Of a stretch of DNA of 64,000 bases, positions 54,273 to 63,035 are shown one piece after another. The translations under genes were made by a program, and so were the position numbers. How positions within the stretch are numbered: the first letter of the stretch is position 1; each line of letters starts with the position of its first letter. The DNA lies in NCBI GenBank assembly GCA_030429625.1, contig JAUIFA010000002.1, forward strand, positions 310,001 to 374,000, read 5' to 3'. Source of the stretch: Alphaproteobacteria bacterium. GTDB lineage: Bacteria > Pseudomonadota > Alphaproteobacteria > Rickettsiales > UBA8987. The notes under the pieces were generated by a model. The model was not told where the DNA came from. It searched no databases and was given only the letters and a program-made list of their open reading frames with translations.

Positions 54273-55402
54273 CAGGCAGCCACCTTGTTAAGGATAATAT
54301 TTTCTTTAATCAGATGCGCCAGTTTTCGAATGTCGTCATCTTTATGCAGCAGGCTGAAGGTTACCCGCAGACGTGCTGTACCTTCAGGGACGGTTGGGGG
54401 ACGAATCGCGCTAACGAGAAAGCCGTTTTCTTCCAGTATGCTAGCGGCAGAAAGAGCCTCTTGCGTGTTCCCTATAATCACCGGTACAATAGCGCTTTGT
54501 GCCTTAGGAAGGCCGAGAATATCGGTTAACAACGTAGCTTTTGCGATAAGCTCATCCCCCGCACGAGGGGACGATTTGATATATTCCAGCCCGGCGATGG
54601 AGGCACTGACCACCGAGGGCGGAAGCGCGGTGGAATAGATCAAGCTTTTGGCGGTGGTTTTAAGGTAGGCAATCAAAGTTTCTGAACCGCAGACATAGCC
54701 GCCATAACTGCCTACTGCCTTGGACAAAGTTCCCATCTGAATGTCAATTTCTGTGGTGTTTTTGATCACCCCCAGACCATGAGCGTCGTCCACCATCAAC
54801 CAGCAATCAAATTCATCGCATAAAGAGCGTAATTCTGCCAGAGGTGCTAGGTCTCCATCCATACTGAATACTGATTCGGTGATTAGCAGACAATTTTGAT
54901 GATTAGCACGGTGTTTTTCTAAGAGATTGCGCGCGCTGTGCATGTCGTTATGGGCAAAGCGTTTGAGGGTGGCCTTGCTTAAGGTGATGCCGTCCAAAAT
55001 ACAGGAATGAACTAGTTTATCGGCGACGATAAGGTCATTCTTACCCATAAGGGCGGGGATGGTGCCGACATTGGCCAGATAACCGCTGCCAAAGATGCAG
55101 GCCGCTTGGGTGTTTTTAATCTCACAGAGTAATTGCTCGCATTGTGTGTAAAGTGGGTGATTGCCGCTGATCAAGCGGGAGGATTTTGCCCCGCTGCCAT
55201 AAGCGAAGGCTCCGCTAATTGAGGCTTCTATAGCTATTTCACCACCGGCCAGCCCAAGATAGTCGTTGTCGCAAAAAGAAATCAGCTCTTTGCTATCACG
55301 CACCACGTTTACCCCATTTTGTGGGGTGGTTTCCCTGATGGTACGAAGGAGATTATTTTCCTCCAATTGCGCCAATTTTTTTGCCAAAATATCGTCTAAC
55401 AC
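54272..55402 (-). CDS. bioF: 8-amino-7-oxononanoate synthase
   Basis: PLP enzyme that condenses pimeloyl-ACP with alanine. The 376-residue chain has CDNDYLGLAG, YGSGAKSSRLISGNHPLY, MVDDAHGLGV and MGTLSKAVGSYGGYVCG with the PLP-binding Lys near residue 227. First gene of the minus-strand bioF-bioC-bioD operon, 51 nt from divergent bioB. Confidence 0.95.
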   Translation of the reverse strand: MLDDILAKKLAQLEENNLLRTIRETTPQNGVNVVRDSKELISFCDNDYLGLAGGEIAIEASISGAFAYGSGAKSSRLISGNHPLYTQCEQLLCEIKNTQAACIFGSGYLANVGTIPALMGKNDLIVADKLVHSCILDGITLSKATLKRFAHNDMHSARNLLEKHRANHQNCLLITESVFSMDGDLAPLAELRSLCDEFDCWLMVDDAHGLGVIKNTTEIDIQMGTLSKAVGSYGGYVCGSETLIAYLKTTAKSLIYSTALPPSVVSASIAGLEYIKSSPRAGDELIAKATLLTDILGLPKAQSAIVPVIIGNTQEALSAASILEENGFLVSAIRPPTVPEGTARLRVTFSLLHKDDDIRKLAHLIKENIILNKVAA

Positions 55403-55415
55403 TAGCTTTTCTTTT

Positions 55416-55432
55416 CTTATTGCTGTAATAAG
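55416..55432. promoter_or_regulatory. inverted repeat between bioF and bioB
   Basis: CTTATT-gctgt-AATAAG is a perfect 6-bp inverted repeat with a 5-nt centre. It lies in the middle of the 51-nt divergent promoter region, so one bound protein could control both directions. It does not match the BioR box (TTATMKATAA) well. Confidence 0.45.
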
Positions 55433-55453
55433 CGGTCAAATCGCTATAAAAAT

Positions 55454-56563
55454 ATGGATATTATGTCAGATATGGCCACAACATCAACAATTCGTCACGA
55501 TTGGCTGCTTAGAGAAGTTCTTAACCTCTATGCCCTTCCTTTTAACGATTTGTTGCACCAAGCGCAAGTTATTCACCGTCAGAACTTTAACCCGAACAAA
55601 ATACAGGTTAGCTCGCTTTTGAGTATCAAAACGGGAGGCTGTAGCGAAGATTGTAAATATTGCCCGCAAAGCGCGCATTATGATACGGGGCTGAAGGCCA
55701 GCAAGATGATGGATGTGGCGGCAGTTGTTGCGGCGGCAAAAAAGGCCAAAGAGGCGGGAGCCGGGCGTTTTTGTATGGGCGCGGCGTGGACATCGCCTAA
55801 AGACCGTGACATGGGTAACGTCATTGAGATGGTTAAGGGCGTGAAGGAGCTAGGGTTGGAAACTTGCCTAACGCTGGGCATGCTAACCAAGGAACAAACC
55901 CAGCAGCTTAAAGTGGCGGGGTTGGATTATTACAACCATAATATTGATAGCTCGGAAGAATATTACAAAGAAATCATCACCACACGCAGCTACGCGGAGC
56001 GGCTGGAAACCTTAGAGAATGTCAGCAATGCCGGTTTAAAAACCTGCTCTGGTGGGATTATCGGCATGGGGGAATCGCTTGAAGATAGAGCCAAAATGCT
56101 CATTACCTTAGCCAGCCTTTCACCACAGCCACAATCCGTGCCGATTAACATGCTGGTGAAGGTGGAGGGTACGCCTTTGGGTCATGTGGAAGAGATCGAC
56201 CTGTTTGACTTTATCCGTACGATAGCGGTTGCAAGGATTATGATGCCTCAGTCGTATGTGCGCCTTTCTGCTGGGCGGGAGCAAATGAGTGACGAGATGC
56301 AGGCTTTATGCTTCCATGCGGGGGCAAATTCAATCTTTTACGGTGAAAAACTACTCACCACATCAAACCCTTCTATGAATGAAGATTTAAAATTATTGGA
56401 GCGTTTAGGAATGGAAATTGAAAAAGAAACATCGGATATGGCTGCCAATGACGATCAGTCTACAAAAACCACATCTTTTGCCATGGAAGAGGACGATTGG
56501 GACGACGAAGAAGTCACCAATATCGGCTGTTGTGGTGGCGGTTGCTGTTTCAGCCACGACTAG
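55454..56563 (+). CDS. bioB: biotin synthase with Cys-rich C-terminal tail
   Basis: Radical-SAM enzyme that inserts sulfur into dethiobiotin. The 4Fe-4S motif C-S-E-D-C-K-Y-C (Cys near 63, 67, 70) is intact, as are [21 protein letters not shown] and the [11 protein letters not shown] stretch with Arg for the second cluster. The normal enzyme should end near residue 330. Here an acidic stretch (EEDDWDDEE) leads to a terminal [12 protein letters not shown] tail with four cysteines and a His. Its role is unknown; it could bind metal or sulfur. The start may be ATG 55454 or ATG 55463. Confidence 0.95.
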   Translation: MDIMSDMATTSTIRHDWLLREVLNLYALPFNDLLHQAQVIHRQNFNPNKIQVSSLLSIKTGGCSEDCKYCPQSAHYDTGLKASKMMDVAAVVAAAKKAKEAGAGRFCMGAAWTSPKDRDMGNVIEMVKGVKELGLETCLTLGMLTKEQTQQLKVAGLDYYNHNIDSSEEYYKEIITTRSYAERLETLENVSNAGLKTCSGGIIGMGESLEDRAKMLITLASLSPQPQSVPINMLVKVEGTPLGHVEEIDLFDFIRTIAVARIMMPQSYVRLSAGREQMSDEMQALCFHAGANSIFYGEKLLTTSNPSMNEDLKLLERLGMEIEKETSDMAANDDQSTKTTSFAMEEDDWDDEEVTNIGCCGGGCCFSHD

Positions 56564-56600
56564 GTTGGGGTTATCCTCATTGTTTCATGATTGTCCGTCA

Positions 56601-56663
56601 TAGTGCGGCGTGACCGCACTATCCGGTCATTATTATGCTAGATACCGTGGTCACGCCACGGTA
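56601..56663. repeat. pair of palindromic hairpin repeats
   Basis: TAGTGCGG-cgtga-CCGCACTA (56601-56621) and TACCGTGG-tcacg-CCACGGTA (56643-56663) are two perfect 8-bp stems with 5-nt loops. GTCAT/ATGAC words flank them, as in the neighbouring element. Together with 56676-56748 they fill most of the 299-nt gap between bioB and the terminase region. Confidence 0.75.
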
Positions 56664-56675
56664 TGACGATTACGG

Positions 56676-56748
56676 CGTCATCTTCATCGCAGGTGGAGAT
56701 CCAGTAATACATCTCTCGCTCTGGATTCCCAGCCTTCGGCTGAGAATG
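56676..56748. repeat. intergenic copy of the mobile palindromic repeat
   Basis: Read on the minus strand it has the plan CATTCT-hairpin (AGCC-gaa-GGCT)-GAATCCA ... TGGATC-hairpin-GATGACG. This matches the element inside the glycosyltransferase gene at 3911-4002. The half from 56677 to 56703 is nearly repeated, in opposite orientation, at 58677-58704 after the terminase gene. Confidence 0.7.
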
Positions 56749-56862
56749 AAAGATTTTTCCCCGCGTTCTACTGTCACCCGTCATCACCCGATGGGCAATA
56801 ACGCATAAGAAAATCCTAAACACCCCCTTCCGCATTTCAACCGTTGGCATAATATTACCCTC

Positions 56863-57294
56863 ATGGGTGATAATGCGAATAGGGACGATATGGAATTGGC
56901 TGAAAGCAAATATCTGCTAGGATTTATAGGTGAAATTAAAAATAGGCTGCTCATAGAAGTAAAAGCCAAGAACAGTAGTCTAAGCGGAGATATTCTCTCC
57001 AAAATGCATGAAGAAGACATCATCAGGGCGCATCGTCTGGTCAGCCTGATGCTCAAAGAGCTGGAAGGCCATGTCAGTAATTTTCAGCTCGAGAAATTTG
57101 AGGAAATGTTTGGCCAGAAGGAAACGGCTGTTAATGTCCTAAATAAACTAAGTACCATGTTGCTGAAGTTTATCCCTGTTGAGCAAGAAATGATGGTTGG
57201 TTCTGCAGAAGAGGATACGCAGGAAATTTCCAAACAGGACGCAGAATTATTGGAGCAATATATTGCCAGATATATCCAAGCACAATCCGATTAA
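56863..57294 (+). CDS. putative GTA/phage small terminase-like protein
   Basis: A 143-residue hydrophilic helical protein (ESKYLLGFIGEIKNRLLIEV ... IIRAHRLVSLMLKELEGHVS) that directly precedes the large terminase gene and overlaps it. In GTAs the gene at this place (g1) encodes the small terminase. No motif proves the assignment. The first ATG has a poor ribosome site; ATG 56890, just after AGGGACG, may be the true start. The start region abuts the palindromic repeats. Confidence 0.5.
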   Translation: MGDNANRDDMELAESKYLLGFIGEIKNRLLIEVKAKNSSLSGDILSKMHEEDIIRAHRLVSLMLKELEGHVSNFQLEKFEEMFGQKETAVNVLNKLSTMLLKFIPVEQEMMVGSAEEDTQEISKQDAELLEQYIARYIQAQSD

Positions 57295-58663
57295 CAGCTT
57301 AGTTCGCAGTGACTTAAGTAGCTTTATTAAGAAAAGTTTTACCACGGTTAATCCTACAGCCGACTATCTGCATAACTGGCATATTGATCTCATTGCTGAA
57401 TATCTAAAGGCGTGTGAGTCTGGAGATATAAAACGGCTGATTATCAACATTCCCCCGCGTTACATGAAGTCCATCTCGGTGACGGTGGGCTGGCCGGCGT
57501 GGCTTTTGGGGCATGACCCATCACGTCGGATCATCGCTGCCAGCTACGCCCAAAAACTCAGCGAAAAACATTCGCTCGACAGTAGGTTGGTGATGCAGAG
57601 TCCTTGGTACAAGAAAGCGTTTCCTAATACCAAAATCATCAACGGGCAAAATGAGAAATCCAAATTTGTCACAACAAAGCAAGGTCATCGTTTGGCAACG
57701 TCGGTGGGTGGAACAATCACGGGTGAAGGCGGAAATTTTTTGATTGTGGACGACCCGCACAAGCCCAATGAAGTGTTGAGTGACGCCTATCGCTATGAGG
57801 TGCTTCATTGGTTTGACCAAACTTTTTCCAGCCGTTTGGATAATAAAAAACAGGGCGTTATTGTGGTGGTGATGCAACGCTTGCATGAGGAAGATTTAAG
57901 TGGACATTTGCTAGCAAAAGGGGGTTGGCAACATCTCAAATTACCGGCTGAAGCCGAAGAGAAACAATATTTTTCTATAGGTAATCTCACTATTAAGCGT
58001 GATGTGGGGGATGCTCTGCATAAAGAGCGTGAAGATAAACAATTATTAGAACAGGTGAAAAAGGAATTGGGTAGTTACGCTTATGCCGCGCAATATCAGC
58101 AGAATCCTGTCCCTGCAAGTGGTGGAATGATTAAGCTTGCATGGTTTGGACAATATGAGAACGTGCCTGAAGACGGGCAGATCATCCAAAGCTGGGATAC
58201 GGCAATTAAAACCGGTAGTACAAACGATTATTCTGTCTGCACGACGTGGAAGAAATCGGAGGACGGACAATTTTACTTGCTGGATATAGTACAGGACAGA
58301 ATGGAATATCCGCAGCTTAAAAGGACTATTTTGAATCAGGCAGCAAAGTGGAATCCTAATGCAGTGTTGCTGGAAGATAAGGCCAGCGGGCAATCGCTTT
58401 TGCAGGATTTGCGCAAAGAGAATCTGCCGCTGATTGCCATCATGCCGACGGTGGATAAACTCACCAGAGTTGCGGCCATTTCAGCGTTGATTGAGGCGGG
58501 TAAAGTGCATTTGCCCAAAGAGGCATATTGGCTGGCCGAGTTTAAAAATGAGGTCGCAAAATTCCCCAAATATTCCCATGACGACATGGTAGATTCCATG
58601 AGCCAGTTCTTAAATTGGATAAGAAAATCTGAGGGTAAGAGGCCGTCTTTAAAAATCCTTTAA
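57263..58663 (+). CDS. phage/GTA terminase large subunit
   Basis: DNA-packaging motor: N-terminal ATPase with an I-N-I-P-P-R-Y-M-K-S Walker A variant, Walker B F-L-I-V-D-D-P, and a C-terminal RNase-H-like nuclease (QSWDTAIKTGS, VLLEDKASGQSLL, HDDMVDSMSQFL). All three acidic nuclease positions are present. The frame is open from TTG 57197, and no ATG or GTG lies near the end of the upstream gene. TTG 57263 is preferred because GGAG lies 7 nt before it, giving about 466 residues. It looks functional. Confidence 0.88.
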   Translation: MPDISKHNPINSLVRSDLSSFIKKSFTTVNPTADYLHNWHIDLIAEYLKACESGDIKRLIINIPPRYMKSISVTVGWPAWLLGHDPSRRIIAASYAQKLSEKHSLDSRLVMQSPWYKKAFPNTKIINGQNEKSKFVTTKQGHRLATSVGGTITGEGGNFLIVDDPHKPNEVLSDAYRYEVLHWFDQTFSSRLDNKKQGVIVVVMQRLHEEDLSGHLLAKGGWQHLKLPAEAEEKQYFSIGNLTIKRDVGDALHKEREDKQLLEQVKKELGSYAYAAQYQQNPVPASGGMIKLAWFGQYENVPEDGQIIQSWDTAIKTGSTNDYSVCTTWKKSEDGQFYLLDIVQDRMEYPQLKRTILNQAAKWNPNAVLLEDKASGQSLLQDLRKENLPLIAIMPTVDKLTRVAAISALIEAGKVHLPKEAYWLAEFKNEVAKFPKYSHDDMVDSMSQFLNWIRKSEGKRPSLKIL

Positions 58664-58676
58664 GGCTATAGATAGC

Positions 58677-58704
58677 TGGATCTCCACCTGTCGGTGAAGA
58701 TGAC
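58677..58704. repeat. half copy of the palindromic repeat
   Basis: TGGATCTCCACCTG and the following GTGAAGATGAC are the inverted counterpart of 56677-56703, differing at a few positions. It sits in the gap between terminase and portal genes, so the two copies bracket the terminase gene in opposite orientation. Confidence 0.75.
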
Positions 58705-58792
58705 ACGTTATTTAATTTTTTTCTATCCACATACTTCCGGAGTTTTAAATTCTCCTGTTTAGTAATTTCTGAACAAACAAGGGAGAGAATAG

Positions 58793-60010
58793 ATGGTATC
58801 TCGCAAGAAACAGAAAAAATCAATTTGGCAGAAAGCGTCTGATATATTTTCAACAAAATCGCAACATAAATCAATTATACCTAATTCTCATTTGGGTGGG
58901 TATCGTACCTATGTGCAAGAGCCAGGCAAACCAGTGTGGACACCACGCGCCTATGATCATTTTGCCGACGAGGCTTACACTAAAAACGTGGTGGCACATC
59001 GTTGTGTTTCGCTGGTGTCACAATCAGTAGCATCAGTAGGTTGGAAATTGGCGGACAAATCCACCGGAAAAACCAAACAGATAGAAGACCATCCATTATT
59101 ACGATTGTTAAAAAACCCAAACCACACACGTTCGGGTCGGGAATTTATCGAAGCAGTGATTTCTTTCCGCCAGATTGCCGGTAATAGCTATATTGTGGCG
59201 GTGGGTCCAGACGGACAAGCCCCTAAGGAGCTTTACAGTTTGCGTCCAGATCGAGTGCAGATTATTGCCGGTCATAACGGCATGGCGGCGGGTTATTTAT
59301 ACAAAATCGGTAATAAAGAAATTCGCTATATGATTGATCCGGTCAGCGGGAAATCCAGTATTCTACATCTTAAGAATTTCCATCCGTTGGATGATTATTA
59401 CGGCATGTCTTCCATTGAAGCAGCGGCTTATAGCATTGATCAACACAATCAGGCGGGCATGTGGAACCAGTCTTTACTGCAAAACGGAGCCAAGCCGAGC
59501 GGTGCTTTGGTAGTCAAATCCGATGAGCAAAACGGTGGCAGATTAAGTGATGAACAGTTCAACCGTATCAAATCGCAGATGGACGAACAATATAGCGGCG
59601 CAAGCAATGCCGGCCGCCCTTTATTGCTTGAAGGAGGCTTAGATTGGAAGGAAATGAGCCTTTCGCCTAAGGACATGGATTTTATTGAATCCAAGCACAG
59701 TTCTGCACGCGACATTGCTTTGGCTTTTGGTGTGCCGCCGCAACTTTTGGGTATTCCGGGGGACAATACCTACAGCAACATGATCGAAGCGCGTTTGGCA
59801 TTGTGGGAGCAGACTGTGCTGCCGATTCTCGACAGTCTTGCCACGTCGTTTAATAACTGGCTCACTCCACAATTTGGCGGGAAGCTGGAGCTAAGCCACA
59901 ATTTGGACAATGTCAGTGCGTTGGCTCCGCGCCGGGAAGCATTGTGGAATCGTGTCGGCAAGGCCGAGTTTTTAAGCGACGAAGAAAAACGCAAGATTTT
60001 GGGCATTTAA
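58793..60010 (+). CDS. HK97-family portal protein
   Basis: Forms the dodecameric ring at the capsid vertex. The 405-residue length suits the family. YTKNVVAHRCVSLVSQSVASVGWKL, HPLLRLLKNPNHTRSGREFIEAV, NSYIVAVGPDG, and the C-terminal DMDFIESKHSSARDIALAFGVPPQLLGIPGDNTYSNM are standard. It corresponds to GTA orfg3. GGGAGAG lies just upstream of the start. It ends at the beginning of the protease gene. Confidence 0.94.
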   Translation: MVSRKKQKKSIWQKASDIFSTKSQHKSIIPNSHLGGYRTYVQEPGKPVWTPRAYDHFADEAYTKNVVAHRCVSLVSQSVASVGWKLADKSTGKTKQIEDHPLLRLLKNPNHTRSGREFIEAVISFRQIAGNSYIVAVGPDGQAPKELYSLRPDRVQIIAGHNGMAAGYLYKIGNKEIRYMIDPVSGKSSILHLKNFHPLDDYYGMSSIEAAAYSIDQHNQAGMWNQSLLQNGAKPSGALVVKSDEQNGGRLSDEQFNRIKSQMDEQYSGASNAGRPLLLEGGLDWKEMSLSPKDMDFIESKHSSARDIALAFGVPPQLLGIPGDNTYSNMIEARLALWEQTVLPILDSLATSFNNWLTPQFGGKLELSHNLDNVSALAPRREALWNRVGKAEFLSDEEKRKILGI

Positions 60011-60031
60011 TTGGGAGAAAAGAGGGTGAGT

Positions 60032-60661
60032 ATGGAAACAAAACAATTAGAATTTCCACTGTCGTTAGGAGAGGTGGCAGAAGATGGTAGCTTTAGTGGT
60101 TATGCTAGCGTGTTTGATGTGATCGATAGCCATAACGATGTGGTGGTTAATGGCGCATTTAAGCGTACGCTTAAAAACAGAAGTGATGTAAAGCTGCTCT
60201 GGCAACATAGGATGGATGAACCCATCGGGGTAATCAACCATTTGCAGGAAGATGATAATGGGCTTTACATTGAAGGAAAATTGTTGCTGGACATACAGCG
60301 GGCGAAGGAATCTTACAGCCTGCTGAAATCCGGTGCAATTAATGGTCTAAGCATAGGCTACAGTGTGGTGGATTATGACATTGATAGCCAGAGTGGTTCA
60401 CGTGTGCTTAAGGACGTAGATTTATGGGAAGTAAGTCTGGTGACGTTTCCGGCGAATAAACGTTCCGGTGTCACATCACTTAAAGCCGGTGAGCAGCCGC
60501 AGACTATTCGCGAATTTGAACATTTTCTGCGGGATGCAGGATTTTCACGCAATGAAGCAAAAAACATATCATTGTCCGGTTTTCCTCAGCGAGAGGCTGA
60601 TATGGACGAGTTCGATGTACTTGAAAGTACGTTGGATCGGGCAATTCATTCTTTAACTTAA
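60032..60661 (+). CDS. HK97-family prohead protease
   Basis: Serine protease that processes the capsid protein during head maturation (GTA orfg4). LWQHRMDEPIGV holds the catalytic His near residue 59, and AINGLSIGY the Ser near residue 107. LWEVSLVTFPANKRSGV is the family end of the core. ATG 60032 follows GAGGG; upstream in-frame TTG/GTG codons are less likely starts. Confidence 0.92.
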   Translation: METKQLEFPLSLGEVAEDGSFSGYASVFDVIDSHNDVVVNGAFKRTLKNRSDVKLLWQHRMDEPIGVINHLQEDDNGLYIEGKLLLDIQRAKESYSLLKSGAINGLSIGYSVVDYDIDSQSGSRVLKDVDLWEVSLVTFPANKRSGVTSLKAGEQPQTIREFEHFLRDAGFSRNEAKNISLSGFPQREADMDEFDVLESTLDRAIHSLT

Positions 60662-60687
60662 ATCATTTTAAAAATAGGAGAGACAGT

Positions 60688-61896
60688 ATGTCTATTACAC
60701 GATTGACTAAAAAAGTCGACAATCTTGGATCTGCATGGGAGCAGTTCAAATCCATCAATGATCGCCGTTTGCAGGAGATTGAGAAAAAAGGGGTGGCCGA
60801 TACGCTAACTCTTGAGCAACTCAACAAAATCAACCACGTAATCGACGGGTATAAAAGCCGTTTGGACCATGTGGAAACAGCAGTAAATCGCCCTGTATTA
60901 GGTGCGGTTACGGGTATGGAAACGGGTAAGTCGTTTGACCCAATTGTTGCAGAGCACAAAGAAGCGTTCTGCGGTTATTTGCGTAAAGGAGTGGAAGACG
61001 ATCTTTCGTTGCTAGAGCGCAAGGCACTTTCTGTGGGTGTGGACGCGGAAGGGGGCTATATGGTGACCCCAACGATGAGCCAAACCATCACGCAGGCGAT
61101 CTTTGAATCTTCACCTATACGTCAATTAGCTTCGGTGGAAACCATCTCTAGTGATTCGTTAGAAATCATTGAAGATTATAATGAAGCAGGTGCCGGTTGG
61201 TCAGCTTCTGAAACGGCTGCGGTTTCAGAATCAACCACGCCGGATATTGGTAAGAAAATTATCAATGTGCATGAGCTGGTTGCCCAACCCAAAGCCACAC
61301 AAAAACTCATTGACGATTCCAGTGTAGACATTGAGGCCTGGTTGTCTGGTAAATTAGTGGATGTGTTCAGCCGTTTGGAAAATGCCGCGTTCATCAATGG
61401 CGATGGCAGTGGTAAGCCTAAAGGTATTTTGACCTACACAGCCGGTACGTCATGGGGGCAGATTGAGCAGATTGACAGTGGAACCGATGGTGAAACCACC
61501 GCGGATTCGTTGATTGAATTGTTTTATGCGCTCAAAGAAGAATACGCTACCCATGCCACGTTCCTGATGAACCGTGCTACGGCACAACAGGTGCGTCAGT
61601 TAAAAGATGTGACCGGTGGTTATATTTGGAATCCTGGCTTGGCAGCTGGCACGTTTGACACACTCATGGGTGTGCCGGTGATGATGGCAGCAGATATGCC
61701 TTCGCCAGCAACCAACAGTCTATCTGTGGCGGTAGGTGATTTTTCTCGTGCATATCAGATCGTGGATCGTACAGGTGTGCGTATCTTACGTGATCCATAT
61801 ACCGAGAAGCCATTTGTTAAGTTCTATACGACTAAACGTGTTGGTGGTGATGTCATCAATACTGAAGCCATCAAGATCTTAAAACTTGCGGCGTAA
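60688..61896 (+). CDS. HK97-family major capsid protein
   Basis: Shell protein of the phage or GTA head (orfg5), 402 residues. The N-terminal about 105 residues are a helical delta-domain scaffold (LEQLNKINHVIDGYKSRLDHVE) likely removed by the adjacent protease. The core starts near KALSVGVDAEGGYMVTP and includes SSPIRQLASVETISSDSLEI, EAWLSGKLVDVFSRLENAAFINGDGSGKPKGIL, and the P-domain and tail FVKFYTTKRVGGDVINTEAIKIL. GGAGAGA precedes the start. A hairpin follows the stop. Confidence 0.95.
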   Translation: MSITRLTKKVDNLGSAWEQFKSINDRRLQEIEKKGVADTLTLEQLNKINHVIDGYKSRLDHVETAVNRPVLGAVTGMETGKSFDPIVAEHKEAFCGYLRKGVEDDLSLLERKALSVGVDAEGGYMVTPTMSQTITQAIFESSPIRQLASVETISSDSLEIIEDYNEAGAGWSASETAAVSESTTPDIGKKIINVHELVAQPKATQKLIDDSSVDIEAWLSGKLVDVFSRLENAAFINGDGSGKPKGILTYTAGTSWGQIEQIDSGTDGETTADSLIELFYALKEEYATHATFLMNRATAQQVRQLKDVTGGYIWNPGLAAGTFDTLMGVPVMMAADMPSPATNSLSVAVGDFSRAYQIVDRTGVRILRDPYTEKPFVKFYTTKRVGGDVINTEAIKILKLAA

Positions 61897-61907
61897 TAAA
61901 GAAAGTA

Positions 61908-61936
61908 AACCCCGTGGCTATGAGTGCCACGGGGTT
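61908..61936 (+). terminator. hairpin after the capsid gene
   Basis: A perfect 11-bp stem AACCCCGTGGC/GCCACGGGGTT with a 7-nt loop lies 12 nt after the capsid stop. No T-run follows, so it may partly terminate or protect the capsid mRNA and so raise capsid over connector genes. Confidence 0.6.
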
Positions 61937-61950
61937 GTATGGAAATAATT

Positions 61951-62142
61951 ATGAAAATACGTATGTTGCATACCCGTATGGGAACAGAAGATGGCTATCT
62001 GGTCAAAGAATATAAGAAGGGTAATATATACAATGTAAGTCAGTGGTTGGCACGGTATTTTTTTAAAGAGAAGGTGGCGGTTCTGGTCAATGATGCAATG
62101 CAAAAACTTTACAAGAAAGAATCTCAATATAACGAATTTTAG
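61951..62142 (+). CDS. small conserved-position phage/GTA protein (63 aa)
   Basis: Begins MKIRMLHTRMGTEDGYLVKEYKKG, the pattern of short proteins found between capsid and connector genes in HK97-type phages (a strand, G-x-x-G-x-x, then a Lys/Gly-rich turn). The rest is a helical, basic end. GGAA lies upstream; ATG 61939 is an alternative start. No function is known. Confidence 0.65.
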   Translation: MKIRMLHTRMGTEDGYLVKEYKKGNIYNVSQWLARYFFKEKVAVLVNDAMQKLYKKESQYNEF

Positions 62143-62151
62143 GAGAGGGAG

Positions 62152-62694
62152 ATGGTTAGTAATATACCTTATATCATCCGGGTGGTAGAGCCGGTAAGTG
62201 AACCAGTATCACTGTCGGAAGCAAAATTATATCTAAGACTCGATGAGTCCAGAGATGAGGATGTTTTGGTTAAACAATTAATTGTTGCGGCGCGGGAAGC
62301 AGCCGAACATTATCTGCGCAAATCTTTAATCACCCAAACGTGGAAAATGGCGTTTGACGGTTATGTTCCCAGTATGGTGGATCTGATGCGTGGGCCCGTG
62401 CAATCCATCACTGAAGTTAAGATCATTGACCGTGATGGCAGCTTTACCGTGGTGGACAATGCTAATTATTACCTAAGCGCAGACAAACAACGCATCTGTT
62501 TTGAAATATCCATCCTTGGGCACATGATTGAAATTACCTATGTTGCCGGTTTTGGTGATAGCAGCAAAGTACCACATTCGATCAAGCAAGGCATGTTAAT
62601 GCACATTGCACAGATGTATGACGATCGTCAGGCGGTGGTTATTTCTTCGGCCAGCCAGTCATTGTACAATAATTTCAGGGGTACATCGCTATGA
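62152..62694 (+). CDS. head-tail connector protein, gp6/phiE125 gp8 type
   Basis: A 180-residue adaptor that joins portal and tail (GTA orfg6 position). EPVSLSEAKLYLRLDESRDEDVLVKQLIVAAREAAEHYLRKSLI is the conserved helical front, with W-K-M-A-F-D and DRQAVV towards the end. AGGAGAGGG precedes the start. It overlaps the next gene by 4 nt. Confidence 0.9.
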   Translation: MVSNIPYIIRVVEPVSEPVSLSEAKLYLRLDESRDEDVLVKQLIVAAREAAEHYLRKSLITQTWKMAFDGYVPSMVDLMRGPVQSITEVKIIDRDGSFTVVDNANYYLSADKQRICFEISILGHMIEITYVAGFGDSSKVPHSIKQGMLMHIAQMYDDRQAVVISSASQSLYNNFRGTSL

Positions 62695-63035
62695 GTAAGA
62701 AATCCTTATCATCACGCCTGAAAAAACGCATCATCATCGAAGAACCGATCCGCACGGCAGATGGCGCAGGGGGCTTTACAATTACTTGGAATAGAGTGGG
62801 TGATGCTTGGGTAGAAATAGTGCCAAAGAATCAGGTCAGTAACAGAGAGTCTTTTGACTACGGTAAGCTGAATAATAATAGCCTGTATAGCGTTGTTTTG
62901 CGTTATCGTGAAGACATCAAACATACTATGCGTTTGGTGGTTGATGGGCAAGTGTTGAATATCCGCGCGATCATTAATCCAGATTTTGGCCGTAAAACTT
63001 TAGAAATTATTGCTGAAAGCGGAGTGGGAGTATGA
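62691..63035 (+). CDS. head-tail adaptor protein (SPP1 gp16-like)
   Basis: A 114-residue beta-barrel adaptor (GTA orfg7 position). LSSRLKKRIIIEEPIRTADGAGGF and W-V-E-I-V-P-K followed by S-N-R-E and a V-V-L-R-Y-R-E-D-I segment are typical. Overlaps both neighbours by 4 nt. Confidence 0.88.
   Translation: MSKKSLSSRLKKRIIIEEPIRTADGAGGFTITWNRVGDAWVEIVPKNQVSNRESFDYGKLNNNSLYSVVLRYREDIKHTMRLVVDGQVLNIRAIINPDFGRKTLEIIAESGVGV

Noticed and set aside
55416..55432. BioR box
   Set aside because: The inverted repeat does not match TTATMKATAA in spacing or centre, so only a generic palindrome is reported.
57197..57262. Extension of the terminase to TTG 57197
   Set aside because: The added residues are basic and unlike the family and lie inside the upstream gene. 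TTG 57263 has a better ribosome site, though no start is certain here.
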